DNA of 64,000 nt, taken from assembly GCA_029258795.1 (NCBI GenBank), contig JAPDKB010000002.1:1-64000 (forward strand), given 5' to 3'. The notes beneath the pieces were generated by a model. It was not told where the DNA came from. It worked only from the letters and a program-made list of their open reading frames with translations, and did no database searches. The position numbers and the translations under genes are program-made. The stretch comes from an archaeon (lineage in GTDB: Archaea; EX4484-52; WAPT01). Position 1 is the stretch's first letter. Every line of letters starts with the position of its first letter. Below, piece by piece: positions 21,229 to 29,129 of the stretch.

Positions 21229-22176
21229 ATGAGATTAAAATTGCGGAGAACTGATAGAAAACGAGTTGTTTTCATAATGATTACTGCGATCATTCTATTG
21301 ATTCTTAACTCTGCAGCATCACATGCCATAAGTTTGGGTGATGTGCCTCCCTCAACTACGCAGATATTTCTCTCCCCCGGAGAAACAGCAAAAATAAAGC
21401 TGGGATTCTTTAACCCGGGAGAGGAAGACATATCAGTGAGTTTGAGCTATGATGGACAGATAGAATCCACAGGCGGCATCCCTGATTTGAGAGTGTATCT
21501 TCAATCTAAAAGCGGGAGTGAGTTGAGCTCTTTCGTGCTTCCCGGAGGTACAGCAACTACCACTCCATCTTCCGGCAAGGACTGGGTTCTCATGCCTGAT
21601 GGCAAAACGTATGTTGAGTTGAAGCCCGTTTACGTTGTTTTTGATGTGCCATCCAAGTCCATATTTGCCAGAAATAGGTATAAGATTGTGGTTTACGCAA
21701 GAGCGATGAGCATGGAGAGCGCTTCAAGCGAGAATGTGGGCACGATCTACCAGAAAATAGGGCAGGAGAGACAATACACCTTTGATGTAGTAATCAGGAC
21801 ATCAGCAATTTCCTCGGTTGGAGAGGAGAGTAATGAAGCTTACACTGCTGGCGATACAGATTTAACCACCACTGACACCTCCCTTCAGCAGAATTATGAA
21901 ACGGGAGGAGAAGAGCTTACAACCACAACTGAAGAGAATGGTGGGGAAGGCGAGTTAACGAGTAAGGGTGGAGGAAATGAGGAGGAAATAAGTGAGGAAG
22001 GGAGTGGGGAAACACAAGAGGTATTTGAAAATCCAACAATAGGGGGTGAGAAAACGGAAAATAGGGAGAGAGGTGTCACAGGTTTGCTTACTGCAAGCAA
22101 ATCCAAAATCAACGCACATACAATAATAATAGTTCTTCTTGGGATAGCAGGAATCGCGTTTGTCTGGAAAAGATGA
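21229..22176 (+). CDS. Membrane-anchored surface protein, last gene of the surface run
   Basis: About 315 residues. The ATG at 21229 sits after a GGTGA; a TTG at 21226 is the other option. An N-terminal signal helix (VVFIMITAIILLILNSAASHA) is followed by a beta-sandwich region of about 170 residues starting SLGDVPPSTTQIFLSPGE. Then comes a Thr/Glu/Gly-rich low-complexity stalk (about 21830-22060). A C-terminal helix (TIIIVLLGIAGIAFVW) ends in KR, a typical archaeal membrane anchor. It follows the giant gene by 25 bases and is probably co-transcribed. The SPGE...F.NPGEEDISV pattern is like archaeal NEW3-type ectodomains. Probably an anchored partner of the giant protein; not more specific. Confidence 0.75.
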   Translation: MRLKLRRTDRKRVVFIMITAIILLILNSAASHAISLGDVPPSTTQIFLSPGETAKIKLGFFNPGEEDISVSLSYDGQIESTGGIPDLRVYLQSKSGSELSSFVLPGGTATTTPSSGKDWVLMPDGKTYVELKPVYVVFDVPSKSIFARNRYKIVVYARAMSMESASSENVGTIYQKIGQERQYTFDVVIRTSAISSVGEESNEAYTAGDTDLTTTDTSLQQNYETGGEELTTTTEENGGEGELTSKGGGNEEEISEEGSGETQEVFENPTIGGEKTENRERGVTGLLTASKSKINAHTIIIVLLGIAGIAFVWKR

Positions 22177-22181
22177 AAGAA

Positions 22182-22697
22182 TCAGTCCACATATCTCACA
22201 ACTTCGTCAAGCGGTTTTCTTGTTGAGGTTGGCTTTTCTGCAGGGTAACCAACGGTTATTATGGCTACAGGTCTCTCGATGGGGGGAACCCTGACTATAG
22301 ATGCAACTTCCTCTTCGTTAAAAGCTCCAATCCAGCATGTTCCAAGCCCTAGATCATAAGCTCTGAGAAGCATGTTCTGAATGGCTGCTGCAGTGTCCTG
22401 AATTGCGTAGAGCTCTACACCCCTCCTGCCGTAGAACTTATCTATCTCATCTCTATCGAAGGTCACAACAATGGAGACCGGGGCTTCAATTATCTGCTTC
22501 TGCATGTACGAAGCTTTCATCAGCTTTTCTCTTAAATCCCTGTTTCTTACCACGTAGAAGCGCCATGTCTGTGTGTTGCCTGCAGAAGGAGCCCATATCG
22601 CAGCTTCAAGAATTTCTCGGATTTTTTCATCTTCCACCTCTTTCTGTTCGTACTTCCTTATACTCCTCCTTCCCATTATTGCGTCTTTGACCTCCAT
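22182..22697 (-). CDS. Nitroreductase-family FMN protein
   Basis: 171 residues, full length for short archaeal nitroreductases. The N-terminal RRSIRKY phosphate-binding motif, APSAGNTQTWRFYVV, and the C-terminal GLGTCWIGAFNEEEV region are the family hallmarks for FMN binding and dimerisation. Members catalyse NAD(P)H-dependent two-electron reductions; the substrate cannot be read from the sequence. A TATA-like stretch (TATATATAGG on the minus strand, about 22722-22730) lies about 25 bases upstream of the ATG, consistent with a short-leader or leaderless transcript. It ends 6 bases from the surface-gene run, which is convergent. Confidence 0.9.
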   Translation of the reverse strand: MEVKDAIMGRRSIRKYEQKEVEDEKIREILEAAIWAPSAGNTQTWRFYVVRNRDLREKLMKASYMQKQIIEAPVSIVVTFDRDEIDKFYGRRGVELYAIQDTAAAIQNMLLRAYDLGLGTCWIGAFNEEEVASIVRVPPIERPVAIITVGYPAEKPTSTRKPLDEVVRYVD

Positions 22698-22730
22698 AAA
22701 GTGAGGTTACACATCCAACCTATATATAAT

Positions 22731-23660
22731 TTACTCTTCCTCCGGATACCTATCACACCTCAGCAGCTTTTTCATCGGGAACATCTTGGTGCTTAAATAC
22801 TTGAAGCCCATATCCGGAAATATGACTGCCACTCTTGCATTTTTATTTCTTGCAATTTCCCTTGCAACGTGAAGTGCTGCCCCACTCGACATACCCACCA
22901 GCAAACCGTTTGTTCTTGCAAGCCATCTTGCTGATTCGTAAGCATCCTCTTCATTCACATAAACAACATCGTCAATCACACTTTCGTCCAGAATCCGTGG
23001 CTTGAAACACCTCTTCAGGTTTCTCAAGCCCTGGATGTTACTGTCATCATCCGGCTCGACACCCACCACCTTTATTTCAGGATTCTTTTCCTTCAAAAAT
23101 TTTCCAACGCCCGTTATCGTTCCTCCAGTTCCTACACCAGCCACAAAGTGAGTTATCTTTCCATCCATCTGATGCCAGATTTCTGGAGCGGTGGTTTCAT
23201 AATGGGCCTTAATGTTAGCTTCATTGCTGTACTGGTCCAGCCATACGAACTTCTCCGGCATTTTTTCCACAAGATTTTTTATGTATTCAAACGCTCCGTC
23301 AGTCCCTTTCTCAGCAGGAGTCAACACAACCTCACAGCCAAGTGCCATCAATATTTTTCTCCTCTCCACAGACACGGATTCGGGCATTGCCACCAGAACT
23401 CTGTAGCCCTTAACAGCCGCAACCACCCCAATCCCTATCCCCATGTTTCCGGAAGTTGCCTCCACTATTATTTTATCCTTGGTTAACAACCCTTTTTTCT
23501 CCGCCTCCTCCACCATATAAAGCGCGGCTCTATCCTTAACCGAACCGCCGGGATTCATACCCTCCAGCTTGGCCCAAATTTCACCATAACTTTCATCCAT
23601 CTTTATTTTGACCATCGGCGTCTCTCCTATCAGCTCCAGAGTTGATGCTGCCACTTTCAT
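22731..23660 (-). CDS. Cysteine synthase-like PLP enzyme
   Basis: About 309 residues. I place the start at the ATG at 23660 because GGAGGTGA lies nine bases before it; a longer frame opens at 23681 but its extra codons contain that ribosome-binding site. The PLP lysine is in NPGGSVKDRAA, the substrate loop is TSGNMGIG, and the phosphate loop is GVGTGGTITGVG, all diagnostic of O-acetylserine sulfhydrylase and cystathionine beta-synthase-like fold-type II enzymes. The likely reaction joins sulfide to activated serine to form cysteine. The loop reads TSGNM where classic CysK has TSGNT, so an O-phosphoserine or other acceptor is possible. No CBS domain is present. Confidence 0.9.
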   Translation of the reverse strand: MKVAASTLELIGETPMVKIKMDESYGEIWAKLEGMNPGGSVKDRAALYMVEEAEKKGLLTKDKIIVEATSGNMGIGIGVVAAVKGYRVLVAMPESVSVERRKILMALGCEVVLTPAEKGTDGAFEYIKNLVEKMPEKFVWLDQYSNEANIKAHYETTAPEIWHQMDGKITHFVAGVGTGGTITGVGKFLKEKNPEIKVVGVEPDDDSNIQGLRNLKRCFKPRILDESVIDDVVYVNEEDAYESARWLARTNGLLVGMSSGAALHVAREIARNKNARVAVIFPDMGFKYLSTKMFPMKKLLRCDRYPEEE

Positions 23661-23798
23661 GTTAACATTCACCTCCTCCATCGTTTTGCAGAAAAGAGCG
23701 GAAACTTATAATTACATCTTTAGAAGAATTCAGGACAAACAGCGCCACCCTTCATCATGGCTTTAATAACATCGTTATATCTTTATAAAAGTTTTCAT

Positions 23799-24452
23799 TC
23801 AGCGCTTTTCAGCAATGAGAAGGTAGGACTTTCTGTTGAGGATATCCCGTCTCACTTCCAGAACTTTAACTATTCTGAAATCGCGGAAAAGATCGAGAAG
23901 CTTGTTCTTTGTGAAGCGGTGGAGGTGGAGATGTCTTGAGGAGACCCATTTTTTGGTGGAGAGAAATAGGAGAAGTGAATCAAAGAGGAAGATGGAAGAG
24001 CCCCTGAACAGCTCTTTTGGGACAAGGATGTAAACTCTACCTCCTTTCTTCAAAATTCTTTTCATTTCCACCACGCAGTTTTCCGGTTGAGGTAAGTGTT
24101 CCAGCAGGTGGGAGCACACGACGCAATCAAACGCTTCTGACTTGAATGGTAGCGTTTGCCCATCACCTTTTATAAAAAGAAAATCGTGCCCGTTGTATGT
24201 ATTCCCTATATCTATGCCAACCAGTTCATTTGCTTTGTTTTTTTCCTGAACCAGTTTTATCACTCTACTATTACCACACCCTATGTCGAGAAGTATTTCA
24301 CACCTTTTTATGATTCTTGTCAAGAAATCGATGTCCAGAGCCATCAGCTTTTTATCTCTCAACATGTCTTTTATGCGGAACATTCCGTTTTCGTACGGGA
24401 TTCCCATAGTTTTCCAAATGTCCGTTGAAAACTTTAAAAACCATGACCTCAA
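23799..24452 (-). CDS. Class I SAM-dependent methyltransferase
   Basis: SAM-binding motif I is LLDIGCGNSRV, with an acidic residue after the next strand (GIDIG). Motif GDGQTLPFKSEAFDCVVCSHLLEHL and the post-motif KRILKKGGRVYILVP are typical of the Methyltransf_11 family. A longer frame reaches 24533 but would run through the tRNA-Trp gene and its promoter, so I prefer the TTG at 24452 (LRSWFLKF); the next ATG is at 24407. The C-terminal part (residues LLLFLSTKKW, then LHRFTKNKLLDLF) is a common lid region. The acceptor, small molecule or lipid, cannot be told. Confidence 0.85.
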   Translation of the reverse strand: MRSWFLKFSTDIWKTMGIPYENGMFRIKDMLRDKKLMALDIDFLTRIIKRCEILLDIGCGNSRVIKLVQEKNKANELVGIDIGNTYNGHDFLFIKGDGQTLPFKSEAFDCVVCSHLLEHLPQPENCVVEMKRILKKGGRVYILVPKELFRGSSIFLFDSLLLFLSTKKWVSSRHLHLHRFTKNKLLDLFRDFRIVKVLEVRRDILNRKSYLLIAEKR

Positions 24453-24473
24453 ATAATTATTGTTCTCTACGGT

Positions 24474-24647
24474 GGGGGCGTGGTGTAGTGGCATCACGGT
24501 GGGCTCCAGACGCAAGCTGGAGCGCTGACGCAAGGATGATCTGCGGTGGGTGTGTCAAGCTGGGAGACACCCACTGACCGGGGTTCGATGGCCGCTTTCA
24601 ACTCGTGCACGCAGATTTTGCGGCCGGAAATCCCTGCGCCCCCACCA
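24474..24647 (+). tRNA. tRNA-Trp (CCA) with two introns
   Basis: Acceptor GGGGGCG (24474-24480) pairs with CGCCCCC (24637-24643); discriminator A and CCA are encoded (24645-24647). The anticodon loop is CTCCAGA (24504-24510) with stem GTGGG/CCCAC. Intron 1 is about 24511-24569 (about 59 nt), at the canonical place after position 37/38. Intron 2, about 41 nt (24589-24629), splits the T-loop between positions 58 and 59: stem CGGGG, TTCGA, intron, AT, CCCTG. Intron 2 closes by GGCCGC/GCGGCC, as expected for a bulge-helix-bulge. A TATA-like ACTTTAAAAACC is about 35 bases upstream. Exact splice points have one to two bases of ambiguity. Confidence 0.93.
24511..24569 (+). ncRNA. Box C/D-like guide RNA inside the tRNA-Trp intron (candidate)
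   Basis: The intron contains CTGGAG followed by CG and a CTGA D-type box (24524-24527). CTGGAG pairs with anticodon-loop bases 32-37 (CTCCAG); the fifth base upstream of the box is a G opposite C34. The N+5 rule of box C/D RNPs therefore predicts 2'-O-methylation of C34. A weak C'-like ATGATCT (24537-24543) follows, and a second CTGA sits in exon 2. The Haloferax volcanii tRNA-Trp intron is known to guide C34 and U39 methylation this way. A canonical C box is not clear here. Confidence 0.5.
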
Positions 24648-24683
24648 CATTTTTATTTTTACAAGCAGAGGGAGGTGCCGAAG

Positions 24684-24836
24684 GTGCTTGATGAGATTCT
24701 TGCAAATCTGGAGAAGAACAGGAGGAATCTAACGATAAAAGAGAAAGCTCTGCTTGACATGCTTGAAAGCGTGAGGCAGAGAGATGAAGAAGCTAAAAAA
24801 GCAGGGAGGGACAGTTTTAAGAGGCCGCTGGAGTGA
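24684..24836 (+). CDS. Small hypothetical protein (50 aa)
   Basis: A GTG at 24684 is preceded by GGGAGGTG with six bases of spacing, directly after tRNA-Trp. The predicted peptide starts VLDEILANLEKN and ends FKRPLE; it is highly charged and helical, like a small coiled coil. A longer frame to 24546 would run back into the tRNA and is not credible. No family recognised. The ribosome-binding site is the main support, so this could still be a chance frame. Confidence 0.45.
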   Translation: MLDEILANLEKNRRNLTIKEKALLDMLESVRQRDEEAKKAGRDSFKRPLE

Positions 24837-24901
24837 GGGGTTTGGGTGTGAATAAAACAACAGAGTTTCTTCGAAAATTTTAAATATTATTATCATAAAA
24901 A

Positions 24902-24919
24902 TTATTATCATGATAATAA
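24902..24919. promoter_or_regulatory. Perfect 18-bp palindrome over an ATPase start codon
   Basis: TTATTATCA is followed directly by its complement TGATAATAA, a perfect dyad whose centre is the ATG of the next gene (24910). A second half-site (ATTATTATCAT) lies at about 24887-24897, after a TATA-like TTTTAAATATT (about 24878-24888). The position fits an operator or a translation-occluding site controlling the ATPase gene. The AT-richness of the site lowers certainty. Confidence 0.45.
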
Positions 24920-26319
24920 AATTCTACAACAGGAAAAAAGAGCTCGAACTCCTGAAAAAAGTGAGGAGACCTTTTTTAGCGGTAATCTACGGAAGGAGAA
25001 GAATTGGCAAAACAAGACTCGTCCTTGAATTTGTGAAAGACGATAATTATGTGTATTTCTTTGTCAATCCCAGAAAATCCGAAGTCATGCTTATTGAAGA
25101 ATTTTCAAATCTTTTGAAAGAGAAGATGAACATACCCGATTATGTTTCTCCAACTTTCTGGGAAGAGTTCTTTGATCTGCTGTTTGAGTATGATGGCGTC
25201 GTGATTTTTGATGAATTTCAGTGGTTTCTGGAAGTCGGACGGGAAGTGCCGTACATTTTACAGAAGTTCTGGGATGTGAGAGACAAAAAGCCCACGATCA
25301 TAATTACGGGCTCAATCGTTGGCATGCTGAAAAAGCTCTTCGTGGAGGAGGGAGCACCACTTTTCAAAAGAGCAGAAGTGATTATGAACTTGAAACCTCT
25401 GGATATCGGAACGATTTTCACGATGCTTGGGGATATGGGAATCAGAGATATCGAGGAAAAGTTCAAGATTTACATGATCTTCGGCGGTGTACCTTATTAT
25501 TATGCTCTAATCAATAAATATGGTGCGAGGGATGTTGAGAACATAATAAAGGAACTGATAGTTGAAGAGAACGCACCGCTGAGAAGAGAGGTTGAGGATG
25601 TAATTGTGGAATCCTTCAAGAGGGAATACAAAACCTATCTTGCCATCCTTTATGCGATAGCTGAAGGAAAGACGAAGTTCGAGGAGATAGCATCCGTTGC
25701 GGGCGTAAAGGTCACGTCTCTCCCTGCATACCTCAATGACCTCATGAATATGCTCGATCTCATAGAAAGACAACCAGTCGGATTCAAAAAAAGACATATT
25801 TATCTGATTAAGGACAGGTTCCACAATTTCTGGCTGAGATACATCTACAAGTACTCGAGTATTTCGAGCAGCGAGCGGCTTTTTGAGTTGATAATGGAGA
25901 CGATAAACTACTTTTACGGGTGGAGTTTTGAGGTGACCTGCAGGGAGATCACACCTCTGCTGTTTCCACAGATGGAAAATATAATGCGATATCACGGCTA
26001 CCTCAGAAGGAAAGGTAAGCGTGAGGTGTTCGAGATAGACATCGTTGCCCTCAACGAACAAACTAAAGAAATCCTCTTCGCAGAATGCAAATGGCAGGAT
26101 GGTGTTGACGCGGGCAAAGTTGTTGAGGAGCTTGCTGAGAAAGCAAGGCATGTTGAATGGCACAACGATGAGAGAAAGGAAAGCTTTGCTGTGTTTGCGA
26201 AGAGCTTCAGCAAGAGAATTGATGAGTTTGAGGAGAAGAAAGTTTATTGTTTTGACCTGGAGGATATGGAGAGGGTGATCAAAGCGAATTCTGCTCGATA
26301 CGGGCTTCAAAAGGTGTGA
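24910..26319 (+). CDS. AAA+ ATPase with DUF234/PD-(D/E)XK-like C-terminus
   Basis: 469 residues, the usual size of the archaeal DEXX-box ATPase family (PF01637 with DUF234). Walker A is GRRRIGKT (about residues 29-36); the Walker B-like VVIFDEFQW follows near residue 100. A winged-helix region (TKFEEIASVAGVKVTSLPAYLNDL) is at about 255-285. The C-terminus has FEIDIVALN...EILFAECKW, matching the D...ExK core of PD-(D/E)XK nuclease-like folds. Such proteins are thought to be defence- or mobile-element-linked ATPases but have no settled function. It is followed by a paralogue 29 bases after its stop and has a palindrome on its start codon. Confidence 0.88.
   Translation: MIIKFYNRKKELELLKKVRRPFLAVIYGRRRIGKTRLVLEFVKDDNYVYFFVNPRKSEVMLIEEFSNLLKEKMNIPDYVSPTFWEEFFDLLFEYDGVVIFDEFQWFLEVGREVPYILQKFWDVRDKKPTIIITGSIVGMLKKLFVEEGAPLFKRAEVIMNLKPLDIGTIFTMLGDMGIRDIEEKFKIYMIFGGVPYYYALINKYGARDVENIIKELIVEENAPLRREVEDVIVESFKREYKTYLAILYAIAEGKTKFEEIASVAGVKVTSLPAYLNDLMNMLDLIERQPVGFKKRHIYLIKDRFHNFWLRYIYKYSSISSSERLFELIMETINYFYGWSFEVTCREITPLLFPQMENIMRYHGYLRRKGKREVFEIDIVALNEQTKEILFAECKWQDGVDAGKVVEELAEKARHVEWHNDERKESFAVFAKSFSKRIDEFEEKKVYCFDLEDMERVIKANSARYGLQKV
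26050..26280 (+). repeat. Near-identical 3' segment shared with 27538-27770
   Basis: The DNA for the C-terminal nuclease-like domain of the first DUF234 ATPase is nearly the same as bases 27538-27770 of the second, including about 40 identical bases around the EILFAECKWQD codons. The upstream halves of the two genes share only protein-level similarity. A third decayed copy lies at about 29130-29265. Confidence 0.85.
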
Positions 26320-26348
26320 TGCAATGATTTTTAAATTTTCGGATTTAC

Positions 26349-27788
26349 ATGATAATCATGCAAAAGATAAAGTTTGTGGACAGGGAGCAGGAGCTTGAGT
26401 GGCTTGAGAACATCTATCGAAGGAAGGGCTTCAAACTTGTCGTTATCTTCGGGAGGAGAAGGGTCGGTAAGACTGAGCTCTTGAAGGAATTCCAGAAAGA
26501 CAAGAAACACATCTATTACCTATGCGATAAAGGAGGAACCGTAAAAAACGCGAGAGAATTCGCCAGAATAGCAAGCGTATTTTTTAACGATGTCCCACCA
26601 TCGGTTGAGAGGGGATTCGAGGATGTGTTCGAATACATAAAACGCCGAATCCAACCGGATGAGAAGATTGTAATCACAATTGACGAGTTTCCGTATCTGG
26701 TCGAGAAAGACCCCGCCATTCCCTCGATTTTTCAAAAAGTGGTGGACGAGATACTTAATGACACAGAGGTTATGCTCATCCTGTGCGGATCTTCGATGGG
26801 TATGATGTACGAGCACACTATAAGCTCCAAGTCTCCGCTGTACGGAAGAAAGAGCGGAATGTGGGAGGTGAGGCCGTTCTCATTTTTAGACGTCTGCAAA
26901 TTTTTCGAGAGACTCCCTTTTCATAAAGTTGTCGAGATATATTCGGTTTTCGGCAACATACCTGCATATCTCAAGGAGGTTGACTCCTCACTGACCTTGG
27001 AGGATAACATAAAACAAAAGATAATGCAAAAAGGCTCCCCGCTCTACAGAGAGCCCGAAATTCTGCTTCTGGAGGAGTTCAGAGACCCATCGCCATACCA
27101 GAACATACTTGAAGCCATGACCCGTGAGGCATCACTGAGCAAGATCGCATCGAGGGCTGGAATAGAGGCCAAGGACATGCCCAAGTATCTCAGCAAGCTG
27201 ATGCAGCTCTCGCTGATAAGAAAAGAGCTGCCGGTCACCCAAAGAAAGGGCAAGAAAACCCTGTATTTCGTAGAGGACAATCTATTTTACTTCTGGTTCA
27301 GGTTCTGCAGCAGGAATCTCTCATACCTTGAGGAGGGGAAGGAGGAGTTCGTATTCAAGGAATATGTGAGCGGGGAACTGCACAGGGTCGTAGGCATGGT
27401 GTTTGAGAGAGTCTGCAGGGAACTTATCCCTGTAGTATTTCCCAAGGCATGGGACAGGATTGGAAGATGGTGGGGATTCAGGAGAAACGAAAGTGGAGGA
27501 AGAGTGATCGAAGAGATCGACGTCGTAGCATTAAACGATCAAACTAAAGAAATCCTCTTCGCAGAATGCAAATGGCAGGATAATGTTGATGCGAGGAAGG
27601 TTGTTGAGGAGCTTGCTGAGAAAGCTCAGCATGTTGAATGGAACAACAATGAAAGAAAGGAGAGCTTTGCTGTATTTGCGAAGAGCTTCAGCAAAAGGAT
27701 TGATGAGTTTGAGGGGAAGGAAGTTTATTGTTTTGACATGGAGGATATGGAGAGGATTGTGATGGACGCTTCTCATCAGGAGAGCTGA
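26349..27788 (+). CDS. Second AAA+ ATPase with DUF234/PD-(D/E)XK-like C-terminus
   Basis: 479 residues. Walker A is GRRRVGKT and the Walker B-like stretch is VITIDEFPYL. A winged-helix region (SLSKIASRAGIEAKDMPKYLSKL) and the nuclease-like core IDVVALN...EILFAECKW follow. The N-terminal half differs strongly from the upstream paralogue, but the last 75 codons are almost the same, with runs of identical DNA (for example 27541-27580 against 26061-26100). That suggests recent gene conversion or domain transfer. The 3' end overlaps the convergent ATPase gene by 13 bases. Confidence 0.88.
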   Translation: MIIMQKIKFVDREQELEWLENIYRRKGFKLVVIFGRRRVGKTELLKEFQKDKKHIYYLCDKGGTVKNAREFARIASVFFNDVPPSVERGFEDVFEYIKRRIQPDEKIVITIDEFPYLVEKDPAIPSIFQKVVDEILNDTEVMLILCGSSMGMMYEHTISSKSPLYGRKSGMWEVRPFSFLDVCKFFERLPFHKVVEIYSVFGNIPAYLKEVDSSLTLEDNIKQKIMQKGSPLYREPEILLLEEFRDPSPYQNILEAMTREASLSKIASRAGIEAKDMPKYLSKLMQLSLIRKELPVTQRKGKKTLYFVEDNLFYFWFRFCSRNLSYLEEGKEEFVFKEYVSGELHRVVGMVFERVCRELIPVVFPKAWDRIGRWWGFRRNESGGRVIEEIDVVALNDQTKEILFAECKWQDNVDARKVVEELAEKAQHVEWNNNERKESFAVFAKSFSKRIDEFEGKEVYCFDMEDMERIVMDASHQES

Positions 27789-29047
27789 TTGGCGAACAAC
27801 ACTTTCATTATCGGCACAAGTTTTATCATGCGGTCATCGAATTTCATCTCCTTTTCTGGTCCGCTGTAAATCACGTATCCGAGCTTGGTGGAGAACTTTC
27901 TCATGAAATAGAGAAGGGGTTTCAAATCCCCTTTCTTGAGTGTATCCTTTGCTTTCACCTCAATTGGGATGATATCGTCACCATCCACCTTGAGAAAATC
28001 CACCTCCTTGGAGCCATGCCTCCAGTACTTATCGAGAGCAAGAGATGCCATTACGAGGTTTTCAAAGATGCTACCTGCTTTTATAGAGGGATTGTATGGA
28101 TACGCGAGAGAGGGGTGGTAAGGATAGATTTTTCTCATCTTTCTTGATTCCGCACGAACTGACGGTCTGAAGTTTGTTACCGATTTCACTACCTTTCCGA
28201 ACTCCAAGTAGGAGATGTGTCTGCTGAGGGTCTGCTTGTGCACCCCCAAATCCTTTGCCAGTTCCGTCAAGTTCAGGATCGTCCCAACATCCCGCATGAA
28301 TATGTTCAGGAGTGTCATCAAAAGTTTGAGGTTGATCCCTTCAAAACTCTGAGGGATGTCGGACTTCACGATTTTCTCCACCACCAGTTCCCTTATGTAC
28401 TCGTTTATCCTCCTTTTGTCGCTCCATTTCACTATCTCCGGAAACGGTCGCCTCACGTAATCATCAAATATGGCTTTCAGTCTGGAGTGATAAAGCTCGT
28501 AGCTCTCCACGGGTCTGTTGTAGTAAAGCTCCGCAAATTCCTGAAGCGTGAGCGGCTTCACCTCAACGGAGAAGAATCGGCCTGCGAGATCTTTGAGTGC
28601 ATCCCTCCACAGCCCGATGTTGGCTGAGCCGGAGACGCATAGCTTGACGTTCGGCAGAGAGTCGTAGAGAAGCTTTATTTTTGAACTCCACCCCTCAAGT
28701 TTGTGTATTTCATCCAGAAAGATGTAAACTCTCTCGCGTTTCCAGTTAACTTTGGTCATGACCTCATATTCTTCCAGAATTCTGAGGGGATCCTCAATTC
28801 TTTCATCAAAGGAAAAGTAGAGTATGTTTTTATGGTTCACATCCCTTTTCAGAAGCTCTTCTATAAGCTGGTACATCAGTGTGGTTTTGCCCACCCTCCT
28901 CAAACCTGAGATGAGAATTATCTGGCGGTAATTGAAAAACAGATTCTCAAGTTCGTGAAACACCTTTCTTCTGTATGGCTTGGCCTTCTCGTTTGATATT
29001 GACCCATCCACCCACCACTCATTCAGCATCTCCAAAATCTCTCGCAT
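27776..29047 (-). CDS. AAA+ ATPase of the AAA_14/DUF4143 family
   Basis: 423 residues, typical length. Walker A is SGLRRVGKTTL (about residues 49-59), Walker B is YIFLDEIHKLEGW, and sensor 1 is VSGSANIG. The middle region has ELAKDLGVHKQTLSRHISYLE, a helix-turn-helix. The C-terminal DUF4143 part ends with DFLKVDGDDIIPIEVKAKD, a nuclease-like core. Families like this are common next to mobile elements and toxin-like loci; cellular role is unknown. Its start is two bases from a paired dyad operator with a TATA-like box between the dyads, which suggests tight, possibly self-, repression. Confidence 0.88.
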   Translation of the reverse strand: MREILEMLNEWWVDGSISNEKAKPYRRKVFHELENLFFNYRQIILISGLRRVGKTTLMYQLIEELLKRDVNHKNILYFSFDERIEDPLRILEEYEVMTKVNWKRERVYIFLDEIHKLEGWSSKIKLLYDSLPNVKLCVSGSANIGLWRDALKDLAGRFFSVEVKPLTLQEFAELYYNRPVESYELYHSRLKAIFDDYVRRPFPEIVKWSDKRRINEYIRELVVEKIVKSDIPQSFEGINLKLLMTLLNIFMRDVGTILNLTELAKDLGVHKQTLSRHISYLEFGKVVKSVTNFRPSVRAESRKMRKIYPYHPSLAYPYNPSIKAGSIFENLVMASLALDKYWRHGSKEVDFLKVDGDDIIPIEVKAKDTLKKGDLKPLLYFMRKFSTKLGYVIYSGPEKEMKFDDRMIKLVPIMKVLFANQLS

Positions 29048-29048
29048 A

Positions 29049-29101
29049 TTAGTTCTCTATCAGAACTAAAATTTAAATTTTTGGTTCTGAACGGGAACTA
29101 A
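29049..29101. promoter_or_regulatory. Paired dyad operator around a TATA-like box
   Basis: Two copies of the same inverted repeat: TTAGTTC-N7-GAACTAA at 29049-29069 and TTGGTTC-N7-GAACTAA at 29081-29101, centres 32 bp apart (about three helical turns). Between them is AAATTTAAATTTTT (about 29068-29081), at the distance expected for the TATA box of the minus-strand ATPase starting at 29047. One more half-site GAACTAA is at 29307-29313. Confidence 0.7.
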
Positions 29102-29129
29102 TGTTTTAACTAAAGGGGTTATGAGGATC

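Noticed and set aside
24546-24683. Upstream extension of the small frame into tRNA-Trp
   Set aside because: It would be translated through the tRNA T-loop intron and acceptor; the ribosome-binding site supports GTG 24684 instead.
25507-26310. A 267-residue minus-strand frame opposite the first DUF234 ATPase
   Set aside because: Antisense to a gene with Walker and nuclease-like motifs; its existence follows from codon bias.
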